From the NCBI RefSeq assembly GCF_030652515.1, contig NZ_JAUSAR010000013.1, positions 1 to 64,000 of the forward strand: DNA of 64,000 bases, given 5' to 3'. Below the pieces are notes generated by a model. The model made no database searches and was not told where the DNA came from. It worked only from the letters and a program-made list of their open reading frames with translations. Below, piece by piece: positions 17,894-28,695 of the stretch. Origin of the DNA: Aquabacterium sp. GTDB lineage: Bacteria; Pseudomonadota; Gammaproteobacteria; Burkholderiales; Burkholderiaceae_C. The translations under genes and the position numbers were made by a program. Within the stretch, counting starts at the first letter, position 1. Each line of letters opens with the position of its first letter.

Positions 17894-19627
17894 GTGCGTT
17901 TGCCGAGCGTTTTATCCCTGGGCGTGGCCCTGGTTTTGTGTGTTTCACCCCTGGCAGCTTGGTCCCAGGCCGCCCCTGTGGAGCCCGCGCCCGGGGTGAT
18001 CCCCTCGGCCCAGCAACTCCAGCAGGGCCGTGAAACCACCTTGTCGCCCGTTGAAAGCGCCGCCGAAGTGCCCGCGCCCGCGCCCATGCCCAAAGAGCTG
18101 GGCAAGCCGTCCGACGACATCACCCTGGACGTGACCGCCTACGAGGTCGACGGCCTGAACGAGGTACCGCGCGACGTGCTGGCCAAGCTGACCGGGCCCT
18201 ACGCGGGCAAGGCGCGCAGCTACGAAGACATGGTGGACGCCGCCGCCGCGGTGGCGCGCTACATGCAGCGCGAACTGGGCTACTACCTGGGCCACGCCTA
18301 CCTGCCGGAGCAATCGCCCAAGGATGGCGTGGTGCGCATCGCGGTCATGGAGGGCCGCCTGGACCAGGTGTTGCTGCAATGGCCCGACAAGATGATCGTG
18401 CAGCGCGAGGTGGTCGAGCGCTACCTGGCCCGCCTGCGCCCCGGCGAGATCCTGCGCGTGCGCGACGTCGAGCGTGTGGTGTTCATGGTCAATGACCTGC
18501 AGGGCATCCGCGCCCGATTCGAGGTCAAGGCCGGGCGTTACCCGGGCACCGCCTCGCTGGTGGTGTCGCCGCAAAGCGAGGCCCGTTTCTCGGGCAAGGC
18601 CGAGCTGGACAGCCATGGCTCGCGCTATTCGGGCACCGGGCGGCTCAATGTGGTGGGCACCTTTGCCAGCCCGCTGGGACGCGGCGATGGCCTGGTGCTC
18701 AATGCCATGAGCACGGTCACCGGCGGCATGGCCTTTGGCCTGGTCAGCTATGTGCTGCCATTGGGCTCGGACGGCCTGAAGCTGGGTGCTTCGGCCTCCA
18801 AGGTGCGCTATGAGCTGGACAAGGATGCCTTCCCGGTGGGGTTGAATGGCGATGCCACGGCGGCCAATGTGTTCGGCCTGTACCCGCTGGTGCGCTCGCG
18901 CAACCTGAACGTGTTCGCGCTGGCCAGCTTCGAGCACAAGGAGTTCGAAGACCGCCGCGAGATCGGCCTGAACACGCGCAAGCGCAGCGACGACTTCCAG
19001 GTCGGGCTGGTGGGCGACTTCCGCGACAACATGCTGACCGGCGGTGTCAACACCTACGAGCTGAGCGTGCTGCAGGGGGATCTGACCTACCAGCAAGGCT
19101 TCGTGCCCAGCGACACGCCCAAGCGCTATCAAAAGGTGACGGCGGGTTACTCGCGCCTGCAGAACCTGGTGAGCAACCGCCTGCTGCTGTACGTGCGCTA
19201 CAAGGGCCAGCGTTCACTGCAGAACCTGGACACCACCGAGCGCTTCAGCCTGGGTGGCCCGACCGGCGTGCGGGCCTTTGCCCCGGGCGAGGCCACGGGC
19301 GACGAGGGCGATCTGTTCACCGCCGAGTTGCGCTTCCTGCCCTTTGAATCCTGGTTCGGCCGCGCCTCGCGCGAGATGGTGTTCAGCGCCTTCTACGACG
19401 TGGGCCACGCCACTTTCCGCCGCGATCCCAGCCTGCCTTCGCTCAATGCTTTGCCGGGCGCGCCCAACACGACCACGCTCACTGGCGCTGGCGTGGGCGC
19501 GATCTGGGACCGATCGCAATCGTTCGGCCTGCGTCTGAACCTGGCCTGGCCGCTCCAAGGCGTCGGCACCAGCGATCCGGCCAAGAAGATGCCCCGCGCC
19601 TATGCCGTGATGACCAAGTATTTCTGA
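17894..19627 (+). CDS. Two-partner secretion outer-membrane transporter TpsB (ShlB/FhaC family)
   Basis: This 577-aa protein uses a GTG start with GAAGGA upstream. It has a Sec signal peptide (VLSLGVALVLCVSPLAAWSQA) and then a Pro/Ala-rich linker. Two POTRA-like domains span about residues 75-225 (DVTAYEVDGLNEVPRDVLAKL; MEGRLDQVLLQWPDKM). A beta-barrel with many alternating strands follows, with the conserved VRAFAPGEATGDEGDLFTAELRF near residues 455-480. It ends in phenylalanine (MTKYF), usual for outer-membrane barrels. It exports the adhesin encoded 13 bp downstream. Confidence 0.95.
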   Translation: MRLPSVLSLGVALVLCVSPLAAWSQAAPVEPAPGVIPSAQQLQQGRETTLSPVESAAEVPAPAPMPKELGKPSDDITLDVTAYEVDGLNEVPRDVLAKLTGPYAGKARSYEDMVDAAAAVARYMQRELGYYLGHAYLPEQSPKDGVVRIAVMEGRLDQVLLQWPDKMIVQREVVERYLARLRPGEILRVRDVERVVFMVNDLQGIRARFEVKAGRYPGTASLVVSPQSEARFSGKAELDSHGSRYSGTGRLNVVGTFASPLGRGDGLVLNAMSTVTGGMAFGLVSYVLPLGSDGLKLGASASKVRYELDKDAFPVGLNGDATAANVFGLYPLVRSRNLNVFALASFEHKEFEDRREIGLNTRKRSDDFQVGLVGDFRDNMLTGGVNTYELSVLQGDLTYQQGFVPSDTPKRYQKVTAGYSRLQNLVSNRLLLYVRYKGQRSLQNLDTTERFSLGGPTGVRAFAPGEATGDEGDLFTAELRFLPFESWFGRASREMVFSAFYDVGHATFRRDPSLPSLNALPGAPNTTTLTGAGVGAIWDRSQSFGLRLNLAWPLQGVGTSDPAKKMPRAYAVMTKYF

Positions 19628-19640
19628 GCGAGAGACGACC

Positions 19641-22600
19641 ATGAAACGCAGCACCTTGACCCATGCCCGTCGCCTCGCTCAACGGGGGTGTTTTGCCTTG
19701 CGGCCTTTGCCGCTGGCGGCCGCCTTGCTCATCTTGTCGGAAGGGGTCATGGCTCAGACGGCAGCTTTGCCTTCCACCGGCAATGTGATCTACGGCAATG
19801 TGACGACCACGCAGCCCAACGCCAACACGCTCAACATCCACCAGACCAGCGACAAGGCCTACGTTCAGTACGACAGCTTCTCAATCGGCTTGGGCAACAA
19901 GGTCGTCATCCAGCAGCCGACGAGCACTTCGGCGTTCCTGGGGCAAGTCACCGGTTACGACCCCAGTTTCATCATGGGGCAGTTGCAGGCCAATGGCCGG
20001 GTGTTCTTGATCAACCCGAATGGCATCGTGTTTGGTGAGCATGCACGCGTGGACGTGGGCAGTATCGTGGCCACCACGATGAGCTTGTCACTGGGTGATT
20101 TTTTGAACAACCGCATCCTGCTGACCTCCAACCCCACTGATGGGCGCGGCGATCTGGCGGGCGTGGTGCGCAACGACGGCAAGATCACCGCCAAGGATGG
20201 CTTCGTGGTGCTGGCCGGCCGTCAGGTCATCAACACCGGTCAGATCCTGGCCGAGAACGGCCGCGTGGGCCTGGCCGCCGCCAGCAAGCTGCTGGTCGAC
20301 GTGGAAGGCGATGGCCTCTTGTTCTTCGAGGTCGAGGGCAAGGACGCGGGTGCGCGCCTGGCGCAACTGGGCCGCATCGAGGCCAATGGTGGTTCGGTGG
20401 AAATGATGGCCGCCGCGCGTGGCCAGTTCGCCGACACCGTGCTCAACATGAGCGGTGTGGTGCAGGCGCGCAGCCTGGGCACGAAACAAGGCCGCGTGGT
20501 CATTGATGGGGGCAGCAGTGGCATCACCGAGGTGTCGGGTTCGGTGGACACCACGGGTGTGGCATCCGGCCAAAAGGGTGGTGACATCACCGTGACGGGC
20601 GACCGCGTGTTCGTGCGTGACGGTGCCAGCCTGGATGCCTCCGGCGATGCGGGCGGCGGGCGCCTGCTGGTGGGCGGCGATTTCCATGGCGCCAACCCGG
20701 CCGTGCGCAATGCGCAGGTGACGGCGGTGGGTGCGGGCGCGCGCCTGCGGTCCAACGCTTTGCAAAACGGGCAGGGCGGTGACGTGGTGGTGTGGGCCGA
20801 CGACACCACGCGCTACTTCGGCAGCATCGAATCCAAGGGCGGCGCTCTGGGCGGCAATGGTGGCGCGGTGGAAGTGTCGGGCAAGCAGTCCCTGGCCTAC
20901 CAGGGCGCGGTCGACACCTCGGCGCCCAAGGGCCAGATCGGCACCTTGCTGCTGGACCCGCGCGACATCAGCATCACCGCCAATGGCGCGGCCCTCGATT
21001 GGACGGCGGCCGCCGGTGTGGCCGCACCGGCCGATGCCGAGGTCAACGTGGCCTCGATCAACGCGGCCACCGCCAACGTGAGCCTGGTGGCCACGCGTGA
21101 TGCGTCGGTCGATGCCGCCATCAACATCACCAACGCAGGCACGGGTTTGTCGATCACGGCGGGGCGTGACCTCACCGTGGCCCAATCGGTGACCACCAAC
21201 AACGGCGCGGTGCAACTGGTCGCCACGGGTGAGATCAAGCTCAACAACGACGTGAGCGCGGGCACGGCCGACGTCACCATGACCGGCGCCTTGACCCTGG
21301 GCGGTGCGGGCGCCACACGCAGCCTGACCGGTGGCAATGTGTCGGTGGGCGCCGTGACTGGCGCGGGCAAGAACCTGACCTTGGTGGCGGGCACGGCGGC
21401 CACGCTGGGTGGCGCGGTGGCGGGCGTGGGCACGCTGGACGCCTCTGCTTCGGCCACCACGGCCATCAATGCCGATGTGACCACCACGGCGGGCCAAAGC
21501 TATGGCGCCGTGACTTTGGGCGGCGCAGGTGCCACGCGCACCTTGTCGGGCACGACCGTGTCCATGGGTGCCGTCACGGGCGGCACCAAGAACCTGACCT
21601 TGAGCGGCAGCACCTCGGCCACCCTGGGCGGTGCGGTGGCGGGTGTGGGCACGCTGAACGCATCCGGCTCGGCCACCACGGCGATCAATGCCGACGTGAC
21701 CACCACGGCGGGCCAAAGCTATGGTGCGGTGACCTTGGGCGGCGCAGGCACCACGCGCACCTTGTCGGGCACGACCGTGTCCATGGGTGCCGTCACGGGC
21801 GGTGGCAAAGACCTGACCTTGAGCGGCAGCACCTCGGCCACCCTGGGTGGCGCAGTCGCGGGCGTTGGCACGCTGGACGCATCCGGCTCGGCCACCACGG
21901 CGATCAACGCCGACGTGACCACCACGGCAGGCCAAAGCTATGGCGCCGTGACCCTGGGCGGCGCGGGTGCCACGCGCACCTTGTCGGGCACGACCGTGTC
22001 CATGGGTGCCGTCACGGGAGGTGCCAAGAACCTGACCTTGAGCGGCAGCACCTCAGCCACCCTGGGTGGCGCGGTGGCGGGCGTGGGCACGCTGAACGCA
22101 TCCGGCTCGGCCACCACGGCGATCAATGCCGACGTGACCACCACGGCAGGCCAAAGCTATGGCGCCGTGACCTTGGGCGGCGCGGGTGCCACGCGCACCT
22201 TGTCGGGCACGACGCTGGCCCTGGGCGCCATCACCGGCGGTGCCAAGAACCTGACCCTCACGGCCACCACCTCGGCCACCCTGGGCGGCGCGGTCAGCGG
22301 CGTCAACACCCTGGACGCCACGGGCGCCCTGGCCACGTCGGTGGCTGCCGATGTGAGCACCACCGCGGGCCAAAGCTATGGTGGCGCCGTCACCTTGACG
22401 GGCCCCAGCACCTTCACCGGCACGTCCGTGGGCTTCAACAACCTGGTGGCCGCCGCCAACAACGTGGCCATCCACGCCAACACCATCACGGTGGCAGGCG
22501 CCGCCACGGGCACCGGCACCCTCGGCCTGGCCGGGGCCACCGACGCCGACTCGATCGGCGTGAACTCTGCCGCCGTCACCGACCTGTCGATCAGCACGGC

Positions 22601-25600
22601 CTTGCTGGCCAAGTTCAGCGGCTTCAGCACCTTGATCATTGGCACCAACACAGGCGTGGGCAACATCAGCTTCGGCGACATCACCTTGCCGTTCAACACC
22701 CTGGTGCGCAGCAGCTCCGGCGATGTCAGCTTCGCCAAGGTCGATGGCGCGCACAGCCTGGGTGTGCAAACCACCACCGGCACCATCGAGTTGAACGACC
22801 TGATCGGCGGCACCTCGGCCCTCACCGGCCTGGACCTGAACGGGCTGGTCACGGTCAACACCAGCCTGGTCAAGACCGCGGGCGACCAGACCTACAGCGG
22901 CGCGGTCACCCTGGCTACCACCACCTCCCTGGAGGCTGGCGCGGGCAAGATCTCGCTGACCAGCGTGGATGGCGGGGGCGCGAATGACCTCACGCTCAAG
23001 AGCGCCGATGGCGCGGCCGATGCCATCAAGACCACCGGCACCATCAGCAATCTGAATGCCCTCAGCGTGCAGGGCGCATCCACCTTGGGCGGCAACGTCA
23101 CCACCACGGGCAATCAAAGTTACACCGCCATGACCACGCTGGCCAACAACGTCACGCTGGATGCCACGGCGGCCAAGGTGAGCCTGGCGGGCGTCACGGG
23201 CGCCGCGCACGACCTCACGGTCAAGAGCAGCAATGCGGCCGCCGACGCGATCCAGACCACGGCCGCCATCAGCGGCGTGGCCGCCCTGAGCCTGCAGGGC
23301 AAGGCCACCCTGGGCGCCAATGTGGGCACCACTGGCGCGCAGGACTACACCGGCGCCGTCACCTTGGCCAGCGCGGTGGGCGTGACCAGCGCGGCGGGCA
23401 ATGTGCGCTTCCAAAGCACGGTCGATGGCGCGCAGGCGCTGACGGTCAGCGCGGCGGCGGGCAATGCGCGCTTCGATGGCGCCGTGGGCAGCGGCACGGC
23501 CTTGAGCAGCTTGGGTGTGACGGCCAACTCGGTCGACATCAATGGCGGTGCCATGACCACCAGCGGCGCGCAAACCTACACCACGCCCACGGTCACCCTG
23601 GGCGCCAACACCACCTTCACCACCAGCAACCTGCAGGCCACCGGCAACCTCAATGCCGGGGCCCACAACCTGTCGGTGTTCGCCGATGCCTTGGGCGTCG
23701 CGGGCAACATCCTCAGCACCGGCGCGGGCAATGCCAGCATCGCCGGGCGCCTGGCCTCCACGTCCATCGGGCTGGCGGGCGGCGCTGGCGACCTGCAGGT
23801 CACGGGCGCCTTGCTGGGCAAGTTCGCCAGCTTTGGCAGCGTCACCGTGGGCCGCACCGATGGCACCGCCAACATCACCTTCGGCAACATGACGGGCGGC
23901 ACGGCCTTGAACCGCAGCCTGAATGTGCGCAATGGCTCGGGCGACATCGTGTTCGGCCAGATCGACACCACGGTCGACGGGTTCTTCAACCTCGACGCGG
24001 CCACGACCACGGGCACCGTTCGCTTGAATGGCGACGTCGGTGGCATCAGCCGCTTGAACAGCCTGACGCTGGGCGGCCCCACCCGCATCGCTGCGTCCAA
24101 CATCTTCACTGGTGGTTTCCAGCGCTACAACGGCGCGGTCACCCTGGCCTCCGATGTGAACATGAACGCCACCACCGCCACCTTTGGCAGCACGGTGAAT
24201 GGCCCGCACCACCTGACGGTCACCCTGCCCAGCAGCAGCTTCTCTTACTACGCCTACTTCATCGGCGCGGTGGGCGGCACCACGCCCCTGGCCAGCTTGA
24301 CGGTCAATGGCAACACCTACGTTGAAGACAACGTGACCACCTCGGGCGGGCAGTACTACGGCGCCAGCGCGATCCTGCTGGACGATGCCACCTTCACTGG
24401 CACGACGCTGACCTTCAACACCAACCTGTCGGCGGGCGCGAACGACCTGGGCCTGCTCACGGATGCGTTGTCCATTGGCGGCACCTTGTCGGGCTCGGGC
24501 GCGGCGCAGATCGCGCCGTACACCGTGGGCCGCAACATCGTGGTGTCCGGCACGAGCTCGGGCGGCGAGCTGGTGGTGGACGCCTCCACCTTCAGCCAGT
24601 TCTCCAGCTTCTCCAGCCTCACCGTCGGCCGGGCCGATGGCACGGGCACCATCACGCTGGGTTCCAGCGGTGCCCTGGGTTCCACCGCCTTGCTGACCGA
24701 CCTGACCCTGCTCAGCGGCACGGGCGACATCAGCGTGCTGTCGGCCATCAATGGCGCGCACAGCCTGGCGCTCAACACCGGCGGCACGACCAGGATCAAC
24801 GCGAGCCTGTCGGGCCTGACGTCCTTGTCCACCAACGCGGGCGGCACCACGCGCATTGGCGCCAGTGTGGACACCGGCGGTACGCAAACCTATGGTGATG
24901 CGGTGACGATGGACAGCGGTGCCACCCTGACGGGCACCACGGTGGCTTTCGATGACACCGTCAACGGGGCCACGGCGGGTGGCCAGTCCTTGACCGTCAA
25001 TGGCAACGCACGCTTTGGCCAGGCGGTGGGCGCCGGCCAGGCCCTGAGCACGGTCAGGGTGACCGGCACCACCCAGTTTGACCATGGCGGTGCCAGCAGC
25101 ACCGGTTCCCAGGTGTACGTGGGCGCGGTGACCTTGGGCGATGTGAGCAACTTCAACGCCAGCGGCGCCTTTGTGCGCTTTGAAAACACGGTCACTGGAC
25201 CCCATGCCCTGACCACCAACACGGCCACCGGAACGGTGTTCTTCAACGCTGTCAACGTGGCCTCGGTCAATGTGGCCTCGGGCCTGTCGTACCTGTATGG
25301 CGGCAGCGTGACCACCACCGGCACGCAAAACTACGGGGCCAATTCGCTATTGGGTGCCAACAACACGCTCACTGGCACCAACATCGCCTTTGGTGGCACG
25401 GTGGACGGCGCCCAAACCCTGGCCATCAACGCCTCGGGCACGACCACCCTCGGGGGCGCCGTGGGCGCCTCCACGGCCCTGACCAGCCTGAGCACATCGG
25501 GCGCCACCAACCTTGATGGCGGTAGCGTCAGAACCACCGGCGCGCAAAGCTACGGCGGCGCGGTCACCCTGGGTGCCAACACCACCGTCACCGCCAACAC

Positions 25601-28600
25601 GGTCGATTTCAACGGCACGGTCAATGGCGCACGCACCCTGTTGGTCAACGACAGCGGCACCACCACCTTCCATGGCAATGTGGGCGGCACCGCGGCCCTG
25701 ACCAGCCTGACCACCACCGCTGGCGGCAGCACGGTCTTGCCCGCGCAAGTGACCACCACCGGCGCGCAGGTCTATGGCGACCCGGTCACCTTGTCGGCCA
25801 ACACCACCTTGAGCGCCAACAGCGTCAGCATGGCCAACCTGATCGGTGCCAACCACGCCCTGGTGATCGCCACGCCGGGCCTGGTCGATTTCAACGGCAC
25901 CATCGCCGGGCTGACCAGTTTGAACAAGACCGGCACCGGCACCGTGCGCTTCATCGGCGCCAACGGCCTGGTCACCACTGGCGCGCAAAGCTATGGCGGC
26001 AATGTCCAGGTGCTCAGTGGCGATGCGGTCTTCGATGGTTCATCCCTGGACTTCGCAGGCGACCTCACCGGCGCCAACAACCTGAGCCTGAGCTCCGACG
26101 TCATCAGCGTGGCCGGGGCCGTGACTGGCTCGGGCGCGGGCACCTTCACCATCGCCCCCAAGAGCGTGGGCACCACCATTGGCCTGAGCGGTGGCGCGGG
26201 TGCCTTGCAGGTGAACCTGAACACCGTCTCGGGCTTCACGCAGCGTGTGATCGGCCGCACCGATGGCACGGGCACGGTCAACGTGGGCGCCTCCACCCTG
26301 AGCGCCAACACCACGGTGCAAAGCGGCACCGGCGCCATCAACTTCGGAGCGCTCGATGGCGCGCAGGCCTTGACGGTCAACACCGCTGGCGTCACCAGCT
26401 TCAATGGCAACGTCACCGGCCTGACCACCTTGAGCACGGACGCGGCGGGCAGCACGCACTTCAATGGCAGCTCGGCCAGCGCCACCACGGCCTTGAGCTT
26501 TGGCGATGCTGTGGTGTATGGCGGCAACGTCAGCTTCACGGCCCCATCGATCACGCTGGGCGGCGGCGCCAGTGGCGGCGCCAACCTGACCCTGGCCACC
26601 AACACCCTGAGCCTGGGCGGTGACCTGTCGGGCAGCGGTGAGCTGACCTTGCAACCCACGGCCGCGGGCACCACCATCGGCCTGGCCGGTGGCGTGGGCA
26701 CCTTGCAGATCACGCAGGCCACCTTGAACCGGGTCACCGGCTTCACCTCGCAAACCATTGGCCGCATCGATGGCACCGGCGCCATCGATGCCAACGCGAT
26801 GACCTTGGTGCGCAACACCAAGGTGCAAAGCGACACGGGCAACGTGACGTTCAACGGCACCGTGGATGGCGCGCGGGCCTTGACGGTCGACACCACCGGC
26901 ACCACCGCCTTCAACGGCGACGTGGGCGGCACCACCGCCCTGGCCAGCTTGAGCACCAACGCGGGCGGCACCACCGCGATCAATGCCAGCCAGGTGCGCG
27001 CCACCGGTGCGCTGCACTTCGGCGACGCCGTCACCTACACCGGCGACACCACCTTCAGCAGCAGCACGCAGCAGTTCGATGGCGGCGTCACGGGTGGCGC
27101 CAACCTGACCCTGGTGGCCAACACGCTGACCTCGGGCGGGCCGATCTCCGGCTCCGGCATCCTGAACATCCTGCCCTTGAGCGCCACCACCATTGGCCTG
27201 GCCGGTGCAGGCGGTGGGGGCGATCTCTTGATCAGCCAAGCCCTGCTGGACCAGACCAGCGGCTTCACCCAGATGGTGATCGGCGCCAGCACCGGCGCGG
27301 TGGACATCCAGTCGGGCGCCCTGACCCTCGCCGTGGACACCACCTTGCAAAGCGGCACCGGCCAGGTCCACTTGCAGTCCACCGTGGATGGCGCCCATGC
27401 CTTGACCGTCAACACGGCGGGCCTGACGCGCTTCCAGGGCAATGTGGGTTCGACCACCGCCTTGGCCAGCGTGACCACCGATGCCCCCGGCACCACGCAG
27501 ATCGACGCCAGCGCCATGCGCACCACCGGCGCACAGACCTACAACGACCCGGTGGTGACCAGTGGCGTGCTGTCCCTGATGGCGTCCACCGTCAGCCTGC
27601 ACACCGCAGGCAACCTGCGGCTGGGCCTGGTCAACCTGGGCCTGGGTGGCGACATCAGCACCGACGGCGTGTTGACCCTGGAAGACTCGCTCAACCTGGG
27701 CGGCGGCGTGCTGACCCTGCAGGCGGGCGGGGGCCCTGGCGCGGGCATCGCGTTCAACGACAGCGAGTTGAGCGGCCGCCCTGGCCTGATCACCGGCAAC
27801 CTGCTGGTGAACGAAGCCGCCGCGGCCATCCTGCAAACCAACGGCACGATCACCACGGCCGCGGGCTCCACGCTGGACCTGCAAGCCGTGAACCGTGGCT
27901 CCATCCGGATCGACCACACCACCAACGAGATCGCGGGCAGCCTGAAAGCCGTCAGCGGGCCCGAAGGCGACACCAACACCGCGCGCTTCAGCGGCTCGGG
28001 CACCTTGCCGCTGAGCTTTGTGCGGGTGGATGCCAACCAGATCAACTCGGCGGGCATCGAGGCAGATGCGGTCAAGCTCACCGCCAACAGCTTGATCACC
28101 AACGCGGGCACCAAGATCCGGGCGCGCCTGCCCTACATCAATGCCCAGGGCATCGAAAGCTCGGTGGCGGCACTCACCCTGGTCCTCAAGCAGCCCAATG
28201 TGATCAACCAGTTCGGCACCCCGGCCACCAACAGCTGGATCCAGGTGGACGTGGGCGACAGCCTGGGGGGTTACCTGACCGTGCGGCCCAAGGGGGCGGG
28301 CGCGGGCTCGTCGGCCGTCTACCTGGGCGGCTCGGAAGGCAACGTGCCGTTCTACGATGGCACCAGCAAGGCCAGCGAGATCCAGGTGTACTACAACGGC
28401 CGCGTGCCCTCCACCCCGCAAGAGGTGGGCGCTTTGAGCGCGGTGACCGCCGTGATCGAAGAGTCGCGCCGGGCCCGTTTCGACGAGGCCGTGCGCACCG
28501 AGAACGTGTCGTCCCGGCTGCGCACGGGCGTGATCGCCGAAGTGGGCGCGGGCCGCCCGGCCACCGAAGGCTCCGAGTCCATCCGCATGCCCGCCACCTG

Positions 28601-28631
28601 TACCCCCAACGCCACCCTGGGCTGCCAATGA
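19641..28631 (+). CDS. Giant two-partner secretion exoprotein (filamentous haemagglutinin-type TpsA)
   Basis: This 2996-aa protein starts MKRSTLTHARRLAQRG with a long signal peptide ending near VMAQTAALP. The TPS domain (about residues 35-290) shows the FHA signatures YDSFSIGLGNKVV and VFLINPNGIVFGEHARVDVG, used for recognition by TpsB. The rest is Gly/Ala/Thr/Ser/Asn-rich beta-helix repeat sequence with TLGGAV, TTGAQ and GTVNG-type units. Five 73-residue repeats lie near residues 547-912. I see no cysteine in the mature protein until a C-terminal pair, CTPNATLGC, one residue before the end. It is probably a surface adhesin kept on the cell. No CDI-type toxin domain is seen at the C-terminus. 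Confidence 0.95.
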   Translation: MKRSTLTHARRLAQRGCFALRPLPLAAALLILSEGVMAQTAALPSTGNVIYGNVTTTQPNANTLNIHQTSDKAYVQYDSFSIGLGNKVVIQQPTSTSAFLGQVTGYDPSFIMGQLQANGRVFLINPNGIVFGEHARVDVGSIVATTMSLSLGDFLNNRILLTSNPTDGRGDLAGVVRNDGKITAKDGFVVLAGRQVINTGQILAENGRVGLAAASKLLVDVEGDGLLFFEVEGKDAGARLAQLGRIEANGGSVEMMAAARGQFADTVLNMSGVVQARSLGTKQGRVVIDGGSSGITEVSGSVDTTGVASGQKGGDITVTGDRVFVRDGASLDASGDAGGGRLLVGGDFHGANPAVRNAQVTAVGAGARLRSNALQNGQGGDVVVWADDTTRYFGSIESKGGALGGNGGAVEVSGKQSLAYQGAVDTSAPKGQIGTLLLDPRDISITANGAALDWTAAAGVAAPADAEVNVASINAATANVSLVATRDASVDAAINITNAGTGLSITAGRDLTVAQSVTTNNGAVQLVATGEIKLNNDVSAGTADVTMTGALTLGGAGATRSLTGGNVSVGAVTGAGKNLTLVAGTAATLGGAVAGVGTLDASASATTAINADVTTTAGQSYGAVTLGGAGATRTLSGTTVSMGAVTGGTKNLTLSGSTSATLGGAVAGVGTLNASGSATTAINADVTTTAGQSYGAVTLGGAGTTRTLSGTTVSMGAVTGGGKDLTLSGSTSATLGGAVAGVGTLDASGSATTAINADVTTTAGQSYGAVTLGGAGATRTLSGTTVSMGAVTGGAKNLTLSGSTSATLGGAVAGVGTLNASGSATTAINADVTTTAGQSYGAVTLGGAGATRTLSGTTLALGAITGGAKNLTLTATTSATLGGAVSGVNTLDATGALATSVAADVSTTAGQSYGGAVTLTGPSTFTGTSVGFNNLVAAANNVAIHANTITVAGAATGTGTLGLAGATDADSIGVNSAAVTDLSISTALLAKFSGFSTLIIGTNTGVGNISFGDITLPFNTLVRSSSGDVSFAKVDGAHSLGVQTTTGTIELNDLIGGTSALTGLDLNGLVTVNTSLVKTAGDQTYSGAVTLATTTSLEAGAGKISLTSVDGGGANDLTLKSADGAADAIKTTGTISNLNALSVQGASTLGGNVTTTGNQSYTAMTTLANNVTLDATAAKVSLAGVTGAAHDLTVKSSNAAADAIQTTAAISGVAALSLQGKATLGANVGTTGAQDYTGAVTLASAVGVTSAAGNVRFQSTVDGAQALTVSAAAGNARFDGAVGSGTALSSLGVTANSVDINGGAMTTSGAQTYTTPTVTLGANTTFTTSNLQATGNLNAGAHNLSVFADALGVAGNILSTGAGNASIAGRLASTSIGLAGGAGDLQVTGALLGKFASFGSVTVGRTDGTANITFGNMTGGTALNRSLNVRNGSGDIVFGQIDTTVDGFFNLDAATTTGTVRLNGDVGGISRLNSLTLGGPTRIAASNIFTGGFQRYNGAVTLASDVNMNATTATFGSTVNGPHHLTVTLPSSSFSYYAYFIGAVGGTTPLASLTVNGNTYVEDNVTTSGGQYYGASAILLDDATFTGTTLTFNTNLSAGANDLGLLTDALSIGGTLSGSGAAQIAPYTVGRNIVVSGTSSGGELVVDASTFSQFSSFSSLTVGRADGTGTITLGSSGALGSTALLTDLTLLSGTGDISVLSAINGAHSLALNTGGTTRINASLSGLTSLSTNAGGTTRIGASVDTGGTQTYGDAVTMDSGATLTGTTVAFDDTVNGATAGGQSLTVNGNARFGQAVGAGQALSTVRVTGTTQFDHGGASSTGSQVYVGAVTLGDVSNFNASGAFVRFENTVTGPHALTTNTATGTVFFNAVNVASVNVASGLSYLYGGSVTTTGTQNYGANSLLGANNTLTGTNIAFGGTVDGAQTLAINASGTTTLGGAVGASTALTSLSTSGATNLDGGSVRTTGAQSYGGAVTLGANTTVTANTVDFNGTVNGARTLLVNDSGTTTFHGNVGGTAALTSLTTTAGGSTVLPAQVTTTGAQVYGDPVTLSANTTLSANSVSMANLIGANHALVIATPGLVDFNGTIAGLTSLNKTGTGTVRFIGANGLVTTGAQSYGGNVQVLSGDAVFDGSSLDFAGDLTGANNLSLSSDVISVAGAVTGSGAGTFTIAPKSVGTTIGLSGGAGALQVNLNTVSGFTQRVIGRTDGTGTVNVGASTLSANTTVQSGTGAINFGALDGAQALTVNTAGVTSFNGNVTGLTTLSTDAAGSTHFNGSSASATTALSFGDAVVYGGNVSFTAPSITLGGGASGGANLTLATNTLSLGGDLSGSGELTLQPTAAGTTIGLAGGVGTLQITQATLNRVTGFTSQTIGRIDGTGAIDANAMTLVRNTKVQSDTGNVTFNGTVDGARALTVDTTGTTAFNGDVGGTTALASLSTNAGGTTAINASQVRATGALHFGDAVTYTGDTTFSSSTQQFDGGVTGGANLTLVANTLTSGGPISGSGILNILPLSATTIGLAGAGGGGDLLISQALLDQTSGFTQMVIGASTGAVDIQSGALTLAVDTTLQSGTGQVHLQSTVDGAHALTVNTAGLTRFQGNVGSTTALASVTTDAPGTTQIDASAMRTTGAQTYNDPVVTSGVLSLMASTVSLHTAGNLRLGLVNLGLGGDISTDGVLTLEDSLNLGGGVLTLQAGGGPGAGIAFNDSELSGRPGLITGNLLVNEAAAAILQTNGTITTAAGSTLDLQAVNRGSIRIDHTTNEIAGSLKAVSGPEGDTNTARFSGSGTLPLSFVRVDANQINSAGIEADAVKLTANSLITNAGTKIRARLPYINAQGIESSVAALTLVLKQPNVINQFGTPATNSWIQVDVGDSLGGYLTVRPKGAGAGSSAVYLGGSEGNVPFYDGTSKASEIQVYYNGRVPSTPQEVGALSAVTAVIEESRRARFDEAVRTENVSSRLRTGVIAEVGAGRPATEGSESIRMPATCTPNATLGCQ
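21281..22375 (+). repeat. Five tandem 219-bp repeats inside tpsA
   Basis: Units begin near 21281, 21500, 21719, 21938 and 22157, each coding 73 residues of the type AVTLGGAGATRTLSG ... TTTAGQSYG. The middle three are almost identical, differing at a few codons (NAS/DAS, GGTKN/GGGKD). The first and last are more diverged. The period is a multiple of three, so copy-number change keeps the frame. The near-identity of the central copies points to recent duplication or gene conversion. Confidence 0.9.
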
Positions 28632-28695
28632 TTGTTGAACACGGCAGCGCGCCAATGGCATACAGTTTGAAGTTCGATCACCTCCGAGCCCGACC

